Source: Pseudomonas sp. JM0905a
GTDB lineage: Bacteria > Pseudomonadota > Gammaproteobacteria > Pseudomonadales > Pseudomonadaceae
Direction of reading: 5' to 3'
Length of the DNA stretch: 64,000 nt
Assembly: GCF_014700075.1 (NCBI RefSeq)
Contig: NZ_JACXBU010000001.1
Coordinates: 310,001-374,000, forward strand
Position 1 is the stretch's first letter; each line of letters opens with the position of its first letter. Made by a program: the position numbers and the translations under genes. Of the stretch, positions 40,964 to 50,647 are shown piece by piece. The notes under the pieces were generated by a model that was not told the DNA's origin, ran no database searches, and worked only from the letters and a program-made list of their open reading frames with translations.

Positions 40964-41685
40964 CCAACTGGCTGAAGCCCGATTGGCCTGCGCCTGCGCG
41001 GGTGAAGGCCTGTGTCACCACCCGCGATGGTGGCTTCAGCCTTCCTCCTTTCGAGGGCCTGAACCTCGGCAGCCACGTTGGCGACGATCCACTCGCCGTC
41101 GATAGGAATCGCCAGGTGCTGACCTCTGGCCTGGCGTGCCGGCCTGCCTGGCTGAGCCAGGTACATGGTGTGCATGTGGTACAGGCCGATCCCGGTCGCG
41201 TGGACGAAGCGGATGCCAGCTGGACTGCGGAACCCGGCGTCGCCAGCGCGGTTCTGACGGCCGACTGCCTGCCTGCGCTGTTCTGTGATCGTGCTGGCAC
41301 CAAGGTTGCGGCTGCCCACGCCGGCTGGCGTGGCCTGGCCAATGGCGTGCTGGAGGCGACCCTGGATGCGCTTGCCTTGCCGGCGGACGAGGTGCTGGTC
41401 TGGCTCGGCCCGGCCATCGGCCCGGCGGCCTTCGAGGTCGGTCCCGAGGTGCGTGAAGCCTTCGTCGCCAGCCATCCCGAAGCGGACCAGGCCTTCCGGC
41501 CCAGCGTCAACCAAGGGAAGCACATGGCCGATATCTACCAGCTGGCGCGCATACGGCTGGCCGCGCGCGGCATCCACGCCGTATATGGCGGCGGCTTCTG
41601 CACCGTCAGCGATCCGCGTTTCTATTCCTATCGCCGCGCCTCTCGCACGGGCCGCTTCGCCAGCCTCGTTTGGCTGGCCGACTGA
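40960..41685 (+). CDS. pgeF: Peptidoglycan editing factor PgeF (YfiH/laccase domain)
   Basis: The 241-residue protein has the Cu-oxidase_4/YfiH domain with metal ligands in SQVHGVHVV, LTADCLPALF and AAAHAGWRGL. PgeF hydrolyses mis-made UDP-MurNAc-Ser intermediates. It was formerly called a polyphenol oxidase or laccase. The rluD-pgeF-clpB order is well conserved in gammaproteobacteria. Start by ATGA overlap with rluD. Confidence 0.93.
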   Translation: MTNWLKPDWPAPARVKACVTTRDGGFSLPPFEGLNLGSHVGDDPLAVDRNRQVLTSGLACRPAWLSQVHGVHVVQADPGRVDEADASWTAEPGVASAVLTADCLPALFCDRAGTKVAAAHAGWRGLANGVLEATLDALALPADEVLVWLGPAIGPAAFEVGPEVREAFVASHPEADQAFRPSVNQGKHMADIYQLARIRLAARGIHAVYGGGFCTVSDPRFYSYRRASRTGRFASLVWLAD

Positions 41686-41874
41686 CTGCCTGTGACGAAG
41701 ATAAATTCGTCCCTACAGAAAACGGCGGCATTTGTGGGGTGGGTAGAGGAACGAAACCCCACATTTCGTGGCTGATGCCGGGCGCGTTGGGCCTCGCTGC
41801 GCTCGGACCAACCTACGAGATGGCTGCTGAAATCGCGCTCACCGTCGGCCATTGATGCTGGTCAACTCCGGAGA
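41686..41874. repeat. Intergenic repeat-like sequence between pgeF and clpB
   Basis: The stretch has no gene. It holds an inverted TGTGGGGT ... ACCCCACA pair near 41733-41762 and, at 41786-41817, a GTTGGG...CTCGCTGCGCTC...CCAACCTACG unit. The latter resembles one arm of the inverted repeat at 63775-63861, so it belongs to a dispersed family. Confidence 0.5.
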
Positions 41875-41903
41875 GGTTGAATCGCACAGAATCGTCCCTA
41901 TCT
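41875..41903 (+). promoter_or_regulatory. Sigma-32 heat-shock promoter of clpB
   Basis: GGTTGAA (-35, 41875-41881), a 14-base spacer and CCCTATCT (-10, 41896-41903). This is a close fit to the CTTGAA and CCCCATNT consensus for RpoH, about 75 bases upstream of clpB. Confidence 0.75.
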
Positions 41904-41978
41904 AAGCTTCATCCCGGCGGGCTTTTCGTATCTGGTGCCGTCACCGCGCCGCCCGCTATCTGAAGGAAGGACGAACCC

Positions 41979-44543
41979 ATGCGAATAGACCGTTTGACCA
42001 GCAAGCTGCAACTGGCGCTCTCCGATGCCCAGTCCCTGGCAGTTGGCCATGACCACCCGGCCATTGAGCCCGTACACCTGGTACTGGCCCTGCTCGACCA
42101 GCAGGGCGGATCGATCAAGCCCCTGCTGATGCAGGTGGGCTTCGACGTGGTGGCCCTGCGTCAGGGCCTGACCCGCGAACTCGATCATCTGCCGAAGATC
42201 CAGAATCCCACCGGTGACGTGAACCTGTCCCAGGACCTGGCGCGCCTGCTCAACCAGGCCGATCGCCTGTCCCAGCAGAAGGGCGACCAGTTCATCTCCA
42301 GTGAGCTGGTGCTGCTCGCCTCGATGGACGAAAACACCCGTCTCGGCAAGCTCCTGCTCGGCCAGGGCGTGACCCGCAAGGCGCTGGAGAATGCCATTGC
42401 CAATTTGCGTGGTGGCCAGGCCGTGAATGATCCCAATATCGAAGAATCCCGCCAGGCGCTGGACAAGTTCACCGTCGACCTGACCAAGCGCGCCGAGGAC
42501 GGCAAGCTGGACCCGGTAATCGGCCGTGACGACGAGATCCGCCGCACCATCCAGGTCCTGCAGCGCCGTACCAAGAACAACCCCGTTCTGATCGGCGAAC
42601 CCGGCGTCGGCAAGACCGCCATCGCCGAAGGTCTGGCCCAGCGCATCGTCAACGGCGAAGTGCCTGACGGTCTGAAGGACAAGCGCCTGCTGGCCCTGGA
42701 CATGGGGGCGCTGATCGCGGGTGCCAAGTTCCGTGGCGAGTTCGAAGAGCGCCTGAAAGGCGTACTCAACGAACTGTCCAAGCAGGAAGGCCGGGTCATT
42801 CTGTTCATTGACGAGCTGCACACCATGGTCGGCGCCGGCAAGGCCGAAGGCGCCATGGATGCGGGCAACATGCTCAAGCCGGCCCTGGCCCGCGGTGAGC
42901 TGCACTGCGTTGGCGCCACTACCCTGGACGAGTATCGCCAGTACATCGAGAAGGACGCCGCGCTTGAGCGCCGCTTCCAGAAGGTGCTGGTGGATGAGCC
43001 GAGTGAAGAAGACACCATCGCCATCCTGCGCGGCCTCAAGGAGCGTTATGAGGTGCACCACGGCGTGACCATCACCGACGGCGCGATCATCGCCGCGGCC
43101 AAGCTGTCACACCGTTACATCACTGACCGCCAATTGCCGGACAAGGCTATCGACCTCATTGACGAAGCGGCCAGCCGCATCCGCATGGAGATCGATTCCA
43201 AACCTGAAGCCCTGGACCGCCTGGAGCGCCGCCTGATTCAGCTGAAGATTGAGCAGGAAGCGCTGAAGAAGGAGGACGATGACGCCGCCCTGAAGCGTTT
43301 GGAGAAGCTGAAGGAGGACATCGCCCGTCTGGAGCGCGAATACGCCGACCTGGAGGAAATCTGGAAGTCCGAGAAGGCCGAAGTACAAGGCTCGGCGCAG
43401 ATCCAGCAGAAAATCGAACAGGCGCGCCAGGACATGGAGGCTGCCCGCCGCAAGGGCGACCTGCAACGCATGGCAGAGCTGCAGTATGGGGTGATCCCGG
43501 ACCTCGAGCGCAGCCTGCAGATGGTCGACCAGCACGGCAAGACCGAGAACCAGTTGCTGCGCAACAAGGTGACTGACGAAGAGATCGCCGAAGTCGTCTC
43601 CAAGTGGACCGGCATCCCGGTGGCCAAGATGATGGAAGGCGAGCGGGAGAAGCTCCTGCACATGGAAGACGGCTTGCACAAGCGGGTCATCGGCCAGCAC
43701 GAAGCGGTTGTTGCCGTCGCCAATGCGGTGCGTCGTTCCCGCGCGGGCCTGGCCGATCCGAATCGCCCGAGCGGCTCCTTCCTGTTCCTCGGCCCGACCG
43801 GCGTGGGCAAGACCGAACTGTGCAAGGCGCTGGCCGAGTTCCTCTTCGATACCGAGGAAGCACTGGTGCGCATCGACATGTCCGAGTTCATGGAGAAGCA
43901 CTCCGTGGCTCGCCTGATCGGCGCTCCTCCGGGCTACGTCGGATATGAGGAAGGCGGCTACCTGACCGAAGCCGTGCGTCGCAAACCCTATTCCGTGGTA
44001 CTGATGGACGAGGTGGAGAAGGCCCATCCGGACGTATTCAACGTATTGCTCCAGGTGCTGGAAGATGGCCGCCTGACCGATAGCCACGGCCGCACGGTGG
44101 ACTTCCGCAACACGGTGGTGGTGATGACCTCCAACCTGGGCTCCGCGCAGATTCAGGAGCTTGTGGGCGACCGTGAGGCGCAGCGTGCCGCGGTGATGGA
44201 TGCGGTAAGTGCGCACTTCCGTCCCGAGTTCATCAACCGGATCGACGAAGTGGTGGTGTTCGAACCCCTGGGTCGTGACCAGATAGGCGGTATTGCGGAG
44301 ATCCAGCTGCAGCGTCTGCGCAAACGCCTGGCCGAGCGTGAACTGAGTCTGGAGCTGAGCCCCGAAGCTCTGGATAAGCTGATCGCAGTTGGTTACGACC
44401 CGGTCTACGGTGCGCGTCCGCTGAAGCGGGCAATCCAGCGCTGGATTGAGAACCCGTTGGCCCAGCAGATCCTGGCGGGCCAGTTCGCGCCGGGTGCCAC
44501 CATTGCTGCGAGGGTCGAGGGCGACGAGATCCTCTTTAGCTGA
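41979..44543 (+). CDS. clpB: ClpB disaggregase
   Basis: The 854-residue AAA+ chaperone has an N-terminal Clp_N domain, NBD1 with Walker A GEPGVGKT (206-213), a long coiled-coil M domain (about 410-520), and NBD2 with Walker A GPTGVGKT (605-612). It lacks the IGF/L loop that couples Clp unfoldases to ClpP, as expected. With DnaK it resolves protein aggregates after heat stress. A sigma-32 promoter and a strong terminator make it a single-gene unit. Confidence 0.97.
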   Translation: MRIDRLTSKLQLALSDAQSLAVGHDHPAIEPVHLVLALLDQQGGSIKPLLMQVGFDVVALRQGLTRELDHLPKIQNPTGDVNLSQDLARLLNQADRLSQQKGDQFISSELVLLASMDENTRLGKLLLGQGVTRKALENAIANLRGGQAVNDPNIEESRQALDKFTVDLTKRAEDGKLDPVIGRDDEIRRTIQVLQRRTKNNPVLIGEPGVGKTAIAEGLAQRIVNGEVPDGLKDKRLLALDMGALIAGAKFRGEFEERLKGVLNELSKQEGRVILFIDELHTMVGAGKAEGAMDAGNMLKPALARGELHCVGATTLDEYRQYIEKDAALERRFQKVLVDEPSEEDTIAILRGLKERYEVHHGVTITDGAIIAAAKLSHRYITDRQLPDKAIDLIDEAASRIRMEIDSKPEALDRLERRLIQLKIEQEALKKEDDDAALKRLEKLKEDIARLEREYADLEEIWKSEKAEVQGSAQIQQKIEQARQDMEAARRKGDLQRMAELQYGVIPDLERSLQMVDQHGKTENQLLRNKVTDEEIAEVVSKWTGIPVAKMMEGEREKLLHMEDGLHKRVIGQHEAVVAVANAVRRSRAGLADPNRPSGSFLFLGPTGVGKTELCKALAEFLFDTEEALVRIDMSEFMEKHSVARLIGAPPGYVGYEEGGYLTEAVRRKPYSVVLMDEVEKAHPDVFNVLLQVLEDGRLTDSHGRTVDFRNTVVVMTSNLGSAQIQELVGDREAQRAAVMDAVSAHFRPEFINRIDEVVVFEPLGRDQIGGIAEIQLQRLRKRLAERELSLELSPEALDKLIAVGYDPVYGARPLKRAIQRWIENPLAQQILAGQFAPGATIAARVEGDEILFS

Positions 44544-44558
44544 TCGGCAGCACTCACG

Positions 44559-44585
44559 AAAAAGCCCCGCGCTGCGGGGCTTTTT
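44559..44585. terminator. Terminator after clpB
   Basis: AAAAAGCCCCGC (44559-44570) pairs with GCGGGGCTTTTT (44574-44585) around a three-base loop. It serves clpB on the plus strand and the PilZ gene on the minus strand. Confidence 0.9.
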
Positions 44586-44602
44586 CATGTTCATCGTATG
44601 CG

Positions 44603-44944
44603 CTATGGCGTACGAATGGACTGCAGCAGGTCTTCCAGGACGGTGGCCTGATCATCGGCCAGGTCGATGATGTGGAAGCCCGCCCAGCAATTGCGCTGGT
44701 CCTCGGCCACGCGAGTCCACAGGCAGTCCGCGCCCAGGCGGATTTCTTCGAGCCCTTCCACCCAGGTCAGGGGCACGAGCCGGCATTCCCAGACCGAGTC
44801 GGCAGCAAGCGGCAATTCGCTCAGCAGCATGAAACCGTCCATCGACAGGTCGACGATACGCCCCAGGCGCTGTCCTGAATGCAGATCGAATACTTCCAAC
44901 TGCAGCTCTGTGGCAAAGCGGCTGTGCTGGCGACGTTCTTCCAT
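44603..44944 (-). CDS. PilZ domain protein
   Basis: The 113-residue single-domain protein has the c-di-GMP-binding signature: RQHSR (RxxxR) at residues 5-9 and DLSMDG (DxSxxG) about 24 residues later. This suggests a real c-di-GMP receptor. It lies directly downstream of a DUF1631 gene, 20 bases apart, on the same strand, so the two are probably co-transcribed. Targets are unknown. Confidence 0.88.
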   Translation of the reverse strand: MEERRQHSRFATELQLEVFDLHSGQRLGRIVDLSMDGFMLLSELPLAADSVWECRLVPLTWVEGLEEIRLGADCLWTRVAEDQRNCWAGFHIIDLADDQATVLEDLLQSIRTP

Positions 44945-44964
44945 GGTGAACTCCTGCTGCGGGC

Positions 44965-47250
44965 TCAGGCGGTGCGGCCGGTAAAGCGTTGCAGTACCCG
45001 GTAGATGGCGCCCAGGGCGCGATCCACCAGCGGGATATTGCGTTCCGGCGGGACCAGGCGCGCCAGTCCTTGCTCCATGTCCAGGGCCAACTGGGTAATG
45101 GGCATGATTGCCACGCGCTGGCCGCTGTGGTCGACGAACATGTAATTGCGAGTGGTCGGGCTGTACCAGGACAGCTTGAGGGCGCGGGTTTCCGGCCCAT
45201 CGATGAACTCGAACCAGGTGCCGAATTCAACGCCTGCAAGTTCCTTGATCAGTGCCTGCGCGCGACTGGATAGGCTGGCCGGCTGCGGGGCCTTGGCCAG
45301 CTCGGCGTCTTCTCCGAGCATCTCGCCCAGCTTGCTTTCCGGTAGCGGGCTTTCGATGCGTGCCGCCACCTGGGGCTGCTGCGACTGGACCGCATGCTGG
45401 CAAGCGACCAGATCCTGAAGCAGGCGTCGGATGCCGTCCTCGTGATAGCCACCCAGCAGTTCCAGGCCTTTGCGCAAGTCTTCCAGCATGGGAATGCGCA
45501 ACTGCTGCAGGCGGGCCCGGCCGTTGGCGTCCAGCGGAGTGCCGCTCCATGCCAGTTGCTCGGCGACTTCCACCGAGCGTTGCCACTCACCGCTGCGCTC
45601 GCCATGGCGGAGCAGTACGAAGACCAGCACATCAGTCCAGGTGAGCTCGAGGAAATGCTGGATCATGCCCGGCAGCTCGCGATCTGCCAGGAGGCGTCCC
45701 ACCGTGTCGACCGCCTGCTGGCGGGCTCCCAGTAGTTTGTCGCGCCCTTTGGCGGCCTCCACGGCGCGCTGTTCGCGCAGTTCCACCTTGTGTCGCAGTG
45801 TGCCGATGTACTCGTTGAACTCATCCAGCAGGCTGTCGAACAACAGCAGGTCACCACTGAAACCGTGGACGACGCGTTCCACGACCCAGTGCATCTTGGC
45901 CAGCAGGCCGCGTTCTTCACCTTCGCTGGCGTAAAGCACGCCGGCCTGCGCCATGCTGTTGAGCAGGCGCCGGGCGGGGTGATGGTGCTGCGTGAAGAGC
46001 GCCTTGTCCTGCAGCGCAACCTTCAGGTAGGGCGTGTGCAGGTGGGAGAGGGCAGTCTTGTAGACATCGGAGAGATTGTCGTCATCGAGGATGAAGTCGA
46101 AGAGCATCCCCACCAGGTCGATCACGTCGGCTTCGTAATCCGAGAGTTTCTGTTGGCCCGGCAGGCTGCTGTGGCTCTCCAGTTGCTGCTGCAGGTCGGC
46201 TTTCAGGCCTTCGACGCGCTGCGGCTGACGCAGTTTGCTGGCGAGGTCCTGGGCGGACTGCTGTTGCAAGCGGTTCAGGGCTTCCAGCAATTCTGCCGCG
46301 CTATAGGTACGGGTCGCGCCGCGTGGGGCGAAGCTCGAAATACTCGGTGTACCGCCGGGCAGTGGCGCATCGCTGTGGTACTGGCGGCGTTCACCCAACA
46401 GAGTGGCCAGGCCACTGAAGAGTTGGCCTGGGTCGCTGGGTGGTGCCCCACTCAGGTCCAGCGGCGAGGAAGCCTGCGCTGTCCGTTCGGATGAGGGTTT
46501 CTGGTTGGCGGCCGGCGAAGAAGGGCTCGGTGCGCCGGCCGAGCGCTGCACACTGTACTTCAGGTTGGGAAGTATGCCGGCCTGGATCAGCCTCTGGTTG
46601 AGTGCTTCATAGATGCTGTCCAGACCGTGCATCACGTGCTGGTCGAAGAGCATATAGAGGATGGTCTTGATCCGCAGCGGGAAGGGGCAGGGTTCGAGTG
46701 CTTCGCGGAAAGCGAGGGCGACGGCCTGCGGCCCGAAGGGATTGTCGTCATCCGCCAGTTTGCGCCCGCCATTGAGTACCGCCAGGCGCTGGTCGAGGGC
46801 GAACAGGGATTGTGAGCACCGCGCCTTCACCCGGCTGACCATGTTGGTGACCAGCAGGCTTTCCTCGTATTCGTCGTTCGCTATCAGTTCCAGGCTGTCA
46901 GCGTCCAACTCGCCGGCATTAGGTCCAGCCTTCAGCTTGCCGCCGAGAAAATCTTCGAAACTCTTGGCGATGCGCTGGTGGTACATGCGTTCTATTTGCG
47001 GGCGCTGCTTGCGGATATCCCGCATGCTGTCGAAGAAGAGGGTCTGGACCTGATTGTTCTCGGCCTTTTCGGCGCATTCGAAGAGGGTGTCGTCCACCTT
47101 GCCGAAAACATTGGTCATATGTTCCGCCAGCCGGTTCATCACCAGCTTGCGGCAGCTTTGTACCAAATCACCGAAGCGCGGCTGTATACCGCGGCTGGCC
47201 AGGGTCGTCACGGGGCCTGGAGGGGGTGGGGGTCGATCCTGATTGCTCAT
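44965..47250 (-). CDS. DUF1631 domain protein, copy 1
   Basis: The 761-residue protein matches the DUF1631 family over its length: an N-terminal conserved block (LAEHMTNVFGKVDDTLFECAEKAENNQVQTLFFDSMRDIRKQR), a Pro/Ser-rich linker near residues 255-300, a helical middle (DVIDLVGMLFDFILDD) and a C-terminal beta-rich block (GTWFEF...NYMFVDHSGQRV). The ATG giving MSNQDRPPPPPGP was chosen, as the 53 upstream codons overlap the likely promoter. Family function unknown. It is paired with a PilZ gene, and a paralogue lies at 61453. Confidence 0.82.
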   Translation of the reverse strand: MSNQDRPPPPPGPVTTLASRGIQPRFGDLVQSCRKLVMNRLAEHMTNVFGKVDDTLFECAEKAENNQVQTLFFDSMRDIRKQRPQIERMYHQRIAKSFEDFLGGKLKAGPNAGELDADSLELIANDEYEESLLVTNMVSRVKARCSQSLFALDQRLAVLNGGRKLADDDNPFGPQAVALAFREALEPCPFPLRIKTILYMLFDQHVMHGLDSIYEALNQRLIQAGILPNLKYSVQRSAGAPSPSSPAANQKPSSERTAQASSPLDLSGAPPSDPGQLFSGLATLLGERRQYHSDAPLPGGTPSISSFAPRGATRTYSAAELLEALNRLQQQSAQDLASKLRQPQRVEGLKADLQQQLESHSSLPGQQKLSDYEADVIDLVGMLFDFILDDDNLSDVYKTALSHLHTPYLKVALQDKALFTQHHHPARRLLNSMAQAGVLYASEGEERGLLAKMHWVVERVVHGFSGDLLLFDSLLDEFNEYIGTLRHKVELREQRAVEAAKGRDKLLGARQQAVDTVGRLLADRELPGMIQHFLELTWTDVLVFVLLRHGERSGEWQRSVEVAEQLAWSGTPLDANGRARLQQLRIPMLEDLRKGLELLGGYHEDGIRRLLQDLVACQHAVQSQQPQVAARIESPLPESKLGEMLGEDAELAKAPQPASLSSRAQALIKELAGVEFGTWFEFIDGPETRALKLSWYSPTTRNYMFVDHSGQRVAIMPITQLALDMEQGLARLVPPERNIPLVDRALGAIYRVLQRFTGRTA

Positions 47251-47366
47251 AGCCGTCCTGTAGAGAGACAGGCCGCGACCACGACCTGCAACGATCTCGC
47301 CACGGGTCAGGTATAGCACTCGGGCGGCTATCTGCAAGTCATTGTCGGAATTCGTGTTTTTAGGGG

Positions 47367-47394
47367 TTGACACCGGGTTCGCTATACGTAAAAT
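47367..47394 (+). promoter_or_regulatory. Promoter of tRNA Asn-Pro-Lys operon
   Basis: Perfect TTGACA (47367-47372), a 16-base spacer and TAAAAT (47389-47394), about 60 bases upstream of tRNA-Asn. Confidence 0.75.
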
Positions 47395-47453
47395 GGCGCG
47401 CCTCAGCAACGCGATCCCAAACGGAAAGCGCTGATGAGTTGGAAGGCCGAAGT

Positions 47454-47529
47454 TCCGCGATAGCTCAGTCGGTAGAGCAAATGACTGTTAATCATTGGGT
47501 CCCTGGTTCGAGTCCAGGTCGCGGAGCCA
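47454..47529 (+). tRNA. tRNA-Asn (GTT)
   Basis: 76 bases with encoded CCA. Acceptor TCCGCGA pairs with TCGCGGA; D-arm AGCTCAGTCGGTAGAGC; anticodon GTT in CTGTTAA; T-arm GGTTCGAGTCC. Confidence 0.97.
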
Positions 47530-47538
47530 ACTTCCAGA

Positions 47539-47615
47539 CGGGGTATAGCGCAGTCCGGTAGCGCGCCTGCTTTGGGAGCAGGATGTCGGGAGTTCGAATC
47601 TCTCTACCCCGACCA
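47539..47615 (+). tRNA. tRNA-Pro (TGG)
   Basis: 77 bases with encoded CCA. Acceptor CGGGGTA pairs with TACCCCG; anticodon TGG within CTTTGGGAG; T-arm AGTTCGAATCT. Nine bases after tRNA-Asn. Confidence 0.97.
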
Positions 47616-47625
47616 CCTCAAATAC

Positions 47626-47701
47626 GGGTCGTTAGCTCAGTCGGTAGAGCAGTTGGCTTTTAACCAATTGGTCGTAGGTTCGAATCCTACACGACCCACC
47701 A
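47626..47701 (+). tRNA. tRNA-Lys (TTT)
   Basis: 76 bases with encoded CCA. Acceptor GGGTCGT pairs with ACGACCC; anticodon TTT within CTTTTAA; T-arm GGTTCGAATCC. Third in the tRNA operon. Confidence 0.97.
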
Positions 47702-47729
47702 TACAAGACCTCTCGGGAGGTCCGAAGAA

Positions 47730-47759
47730 GCGGTAAGGCGAAAGCCTTACCGCTTTTTT
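47730..47759 (+). terminator. Terminator of the tRNA operon
   Basis: GCGGTAAGGC, GAAA tetraloop, GCCTTACCGC, then TTTTTT. Confidence 0.95.
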
Positions 47760-47839
47760 GTTTTCCGCAATTCTCCCGGTGCACTGGCCGGCATTGCCAT
47801 ATACCGGGCAAGGTGAACGGCCACCTTGCCCGGCCCCTG

Positions 47840-49138
47840 TCAGTGCAGTTTCAGGCGCGGGTCGGTGCTGCGGCCGATACGGTCGCTGAGCATCAGCAGG
47901 AAGGTGCGGAAAGCGCCGTACAGCGCCATCTGGTGCATGCGATAGAGCGAGATGTAGAACATCCGCGCCAGCCAGCCTTCCAGCTTCACGCTACCCATGA
48001 GATTGCCCATCAGGTTGCCGACGGCGCTGAAGCTCGACAGCGAGATCAGCGAGCCGTAGTCCTTGTACTGATAGTCCGGCAGCGGCTGGCCCTGCAGGCG
48101 CAGCTTGAAGGCCTTCACCAGCAGCGAGGCTTGCTGGTGGGCCGCCTGGGCGCGAGGAGGCACATTGCGGTCAGTGCCGTCACCCAGTGGACAGGCCGCA
48201 CAGTCGCCGAAGGCAAAGATGTCGTCGTCGCGGGTGGTTTGCAGGGTGGGGCGCACAACGAGCTGGTTGATGCGGTTGCTTTCCAGTCCGTCCAGATCCT
48301 TCAGAAGCGCAGGCGCGCGAATGCCCGCAGCCCAGACTTTGAGGCTGGCTGGGATCTTCTCGCCTTGCGCCGTAAGCAGGCCATCGGCGGTCACTTCCTT
48401 TACTGCTGCACCGGTCATGACGGTGACGCCAAGTTTTTCCAGGGTGCTGTGCACTGGAGCGCCGATGCGCTCGGGCAGGGCTGGCAGCACGCGTGGACCG
48501 GCCTCGATCAGGGTGATGCGCATGTTTTCCGGCTGGATGCGATCCAGTCCATATGCGGCGAGCTCGTGGGCGGCATGGTGCAACTCGGCGGCCAGTTCAA
48601 CGCCGGTGGCACCGGCACCAACGATGGCGACGCTGATCTGGTCGTTGGCGTTCTGCTGGGCGTGGGCGCGCAGATAGTGGCTGAGGAGTTTGCGGTGGAA
48701 GCGTTCGGCCTGTTCACGGGTGTCGAGGAAGATGCAGTGCTGAGCCGCGCCTTCAGTGCCGAAGTCATTGGTGGTGCTGCCGACGGCGAGAACCAGGCTG
48801 TCGTAGGCCAGTTCGCGCGCAGGCACCAGCTCGCGCCCGTCCTCGTCGTGGGTGGCGGCCAGCTGGATGACCTTGCGCTTGCGGTCGAGCCCGCTCATGC
48901 GGCCCAGCTGAAACTCAAAGTGGTTCCACTTGGCCTGGGCCACGTAGTTCAGCTCGTTTTCCGTGGAGTTGAGCGAACCGGCGGCCACTTCGTGAAGCAG
49001 GGGTTTCCAGATATGGGTGAGGTTGGCGTCGGCCAGGACAATCTTGGCCAGGCCTTTCTTGCCGAGGGTTCTACCCAGACGGGTAGCGAGCTCCAGGCCG
49101 CCGGCGCCGCCGCCGACGATCACGATACGATGGGACAT
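47840..49138 (-). CDS. ndh: NADH:quinone oxidoreductase type II (NDH-2)
   Basis: The 432-residue flavoprotein feeds electrons from NADH to quinone without pumping protons. The FAD site is GGGAGGLELATRLG at the N-terminus, and the NADH site is VGAGATGVELAAELHH near residue 175. FAFGDCAACP marks the second FAD-contact loop, and the C-terminus is amphipathic for membrane attachment. The start giving MSHRIVIVGG was chosen over an ATG five codons upstream. By position it is PA4538 (ndh, recalled). Confidence 0.93.
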   Translation of the reverse strand: MSHRIVIVGGGAGGLELATRLGRTLGKKGLAKIVLADANLTHIWKPLLHEVAAGSLNSTENELNYVAQAKWNHFEFQLGRMSGLDRKRKVIQLAATHDEDGRELVPARELAYDSLVLAVGSTTNDFGTEGAAQHCIFLDTREQAERFHRKLLSHYLRAHAQQNANDQISVAIVGAGATGVELAAELHHAAHELAAYGLDRIQPENMRITLIEAGPRVLPALPERIGAPVHSTLEKLGVTVMTGAAVKEVTADGLLTAQGEKIPASLKVWAAGIRAPALLKDLDGLESNRINQLVVRPTLQTTRDDDIFAFGDCAACPLGDGTDRNVPPRAQAAHQQASLLVKAFKLRLQGQPLPDYQYKDYGSLISLSSFSAVGNLMGNLMGSVKLEGWLARMFYISLYRMHQMALYGAFRTFLLMLSDRIGRSTDPRLKLH

Positions 49139-49198
49139 GGGAAAGTCTCGCAAGGCTATAGGAATTCTTTTTCGCCGAGGGCGAGCGCAGGAGGCAGC

Positions 49199-49372
49199 TC
49201 ATAGCACCAGTCGGCTCAGGAGGCGGCTGAGGATGCCCAGGGCGACGACGATGGCCAGCGTTATCCACAGCAGGCGCCATGGGCGGAACGGCTGGCGTTC
49301 CACCTGGTGCTGGGGAAGGTTCAGGTACTGGTCGACCTTTTGCTGGTCTTCTGGCGTCAGGCGGCTGGGCAT
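49199..49372 (-). CDS. Small DUF3094-like membrane protein (57 aa)
   Basis: Read directly from the minus strand, the 57-residue product runs from MPSRLTPEDQQKVDQYLN to SRLVL. It has a polar N-terminal half (PQHQVERQPFRPW) and one membrane helix (LLWITLAIVVALGILSRLL). It resembles the DUF3094 proteins recalled next to ndh in Pseudomonas (PA4537). Function unknown. Confidence 0.72.
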   Translation of the reverse strand: MPSRLTPEDQQKVDQYLNLPQHQVERQPFRPWRLLWITLAIVVALGILSRLLSRLVL

Positions 49373-49460
49373 GGAGGCCTCGACTTTGGAGTGATTGGCA
49401 TTCTAGCCGGCGAATTCACAGGGGCTCAACGCGCGGCGGGGGAAATTTGCGTGCTGCCGT

Positions 49461-50087
49461 CTACAGGCCGATTCCAACATCGAAAAGAATGGTCCGGCCA
49501 AGGTTGCTGCGCAGGAAGTCGGGCGCGTCCCCGTGGGCGAATAGCACTCGGGCGAAATTCGGTCCCACCAGCGACAGCGAACGCCAGCCCTGGCGCAGGT
49601 ATTCCGTGGGCGGTGGAAAGGGGCTGTTGAAGTCGGGTGTGGCGCGCTTGAGATTGACGAAGGCGAGTAAATCGAGATCACCGAGGTCGAGTCCGCGCTC
49701 ACCATAGTTGCGAGCCTTCTTGCGCAGGGTTGGTGCCAGGCGCGCCTGGAGTTCGGCGGCGGCGATGCGCTTGGGGCGGCCTTCCCGGCGTACCAGTTGG
49801 GCAAGGGAAAAGGCACTGCGTCGGCGCTCCAGTTCGGCGCGCCATTCCTCGTTGAGGCGACGTCCTTCATCCAGTACGAAGAACACTTCGAAGTTGGCCT
49901 CGCGGAATTGCACATCCGGAGGCTCCTGGCCAGTGCTGAAATCATCGAGTCGATAGGGCAGGTTGAGCGCCTGCAGAAGTCGCTGGCAGACCCAGCGCTC
50001 GCGTTCCCACTTGCGCGCATTCGACAGAAAGTCGTTGGCTTGCTCGGCCTGCCGCGTCAGCAGGCGCAAATAGTCGGACTCGTTCAT
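49461..50087 (-). CDS. DUF1780-like conserved protein
   Basis: The 208-residue protein begins MNESDYLRLLTRQAEQAND and contains the basic, charged core KWERERWVCQRLLQALNLPYR and ERRRSAFSLAQLVRREGRPKRIAAAELQARL. No signal peptide or membrane helix. It resembles the DUF1780 family recalled in Pseudomonas (PA4536). The ATG was chosen because the 51 upstream codons run into the divergent acetyltransferase gene. Function unknown. Confidence 0.78.
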   Translation of the reverse strand: MNESDYLRLLTRQAEQANDFLSNARKWERERWVCQRLLQALNLPYRLDDFSTGQEPPDVQFREANFEVFFVLDEGRRLNEEWRAELERRRSAFSLAQLVRREGRPKRIAAAELQARLAPTLRKKARNYGERGLDLGDLDLLAFVNLKRATPDFNSPFPPPTEYLRQGWRSLSLVGPNFARVLFAHGDAPDFLRSNLGRTILFDVGIGL

Positions 50088-50220
50088 GTCCCGCAGCTTA
50101 GCCTCCCGGCCAGTGCTCTGGGTAGCCCGAACCGCCACCGGCGGCACCGTCGCGACAAATGCGCGCAGCTTGTCTGATATGGGCGCGGTGTAAACTTTCA
50201 GGACCTGCCCGGAGCCCTCC

Positions 50221-50643
50221 ATGCGCATTCGCCCCGTCACCGCCGCTGATCATGCTGCCTTGCTCGCGCTCTGGCGCCGCACGCCGGGAATCCGGTTGCG
50301 CGCGGAGGACGAGCTGGAACCGTTCTGCGCCTATCTGCAGCGCAATCCCGATCTTTGCCTGTTGCTTGAGGATGATCACGGGCGGGTGGCCGGCAGCCTG
50401 CTGGTGGGCCATGACGGACGCCGTGGCTACCTGCAGCACCTGGTGGTCGATTTACCGTTCCGCGGCAAGGGTTGGGCCCGGGCCTTGCTGCAGGAAGCAC
50501 TGCGACGCCTGACTGCTCTGGGTATTCGCAAGTCCCATGTATTCGTCCTGGAGGATGCGCCCGAGGCGCTGGCCTTCTGGCAGATGCAGCGGGGCTGGTC
50601 GGAGCGTGAGGACATTCGGGTCTACTCGACTACTGGAGACTGA
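50221..50643 (+). CDS. GNAT-family N-acetyltransferase
   Basis: The 140-residue protein is a single GNAT domain. Acetyl-CoA motif A is [25 protein letters not shown], preceded by the strand GYLQHLVV and followed by [20 protein letters not shown]. The substrate cannot be read from sequence. It lies four bases upstream of a secreted-protein gene on the same strand, likely an operon of three genes to 51801. Confidence 0.86.
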   Translation: MRIRPVTAADHAALLALWRRTPGIRLRAEDELEPFCAYLQRNPDLCLLLEDDHGRVAGSLLVGHDGRRGYLQHLVVDLPFRGKGWARALLQEALRRLTALGIRKSHVFVLEDAPEALAFWQMQRGWSEREDIRVYSTTGD

Positions 50644-50647
50644 ATCG

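Noticed and set aside
47813-49204. Plus-strand 463-codon frame opposite ndh
   Set aside because: NDH-2 has intact FAD and NADH sites; the plus frame has no motif.
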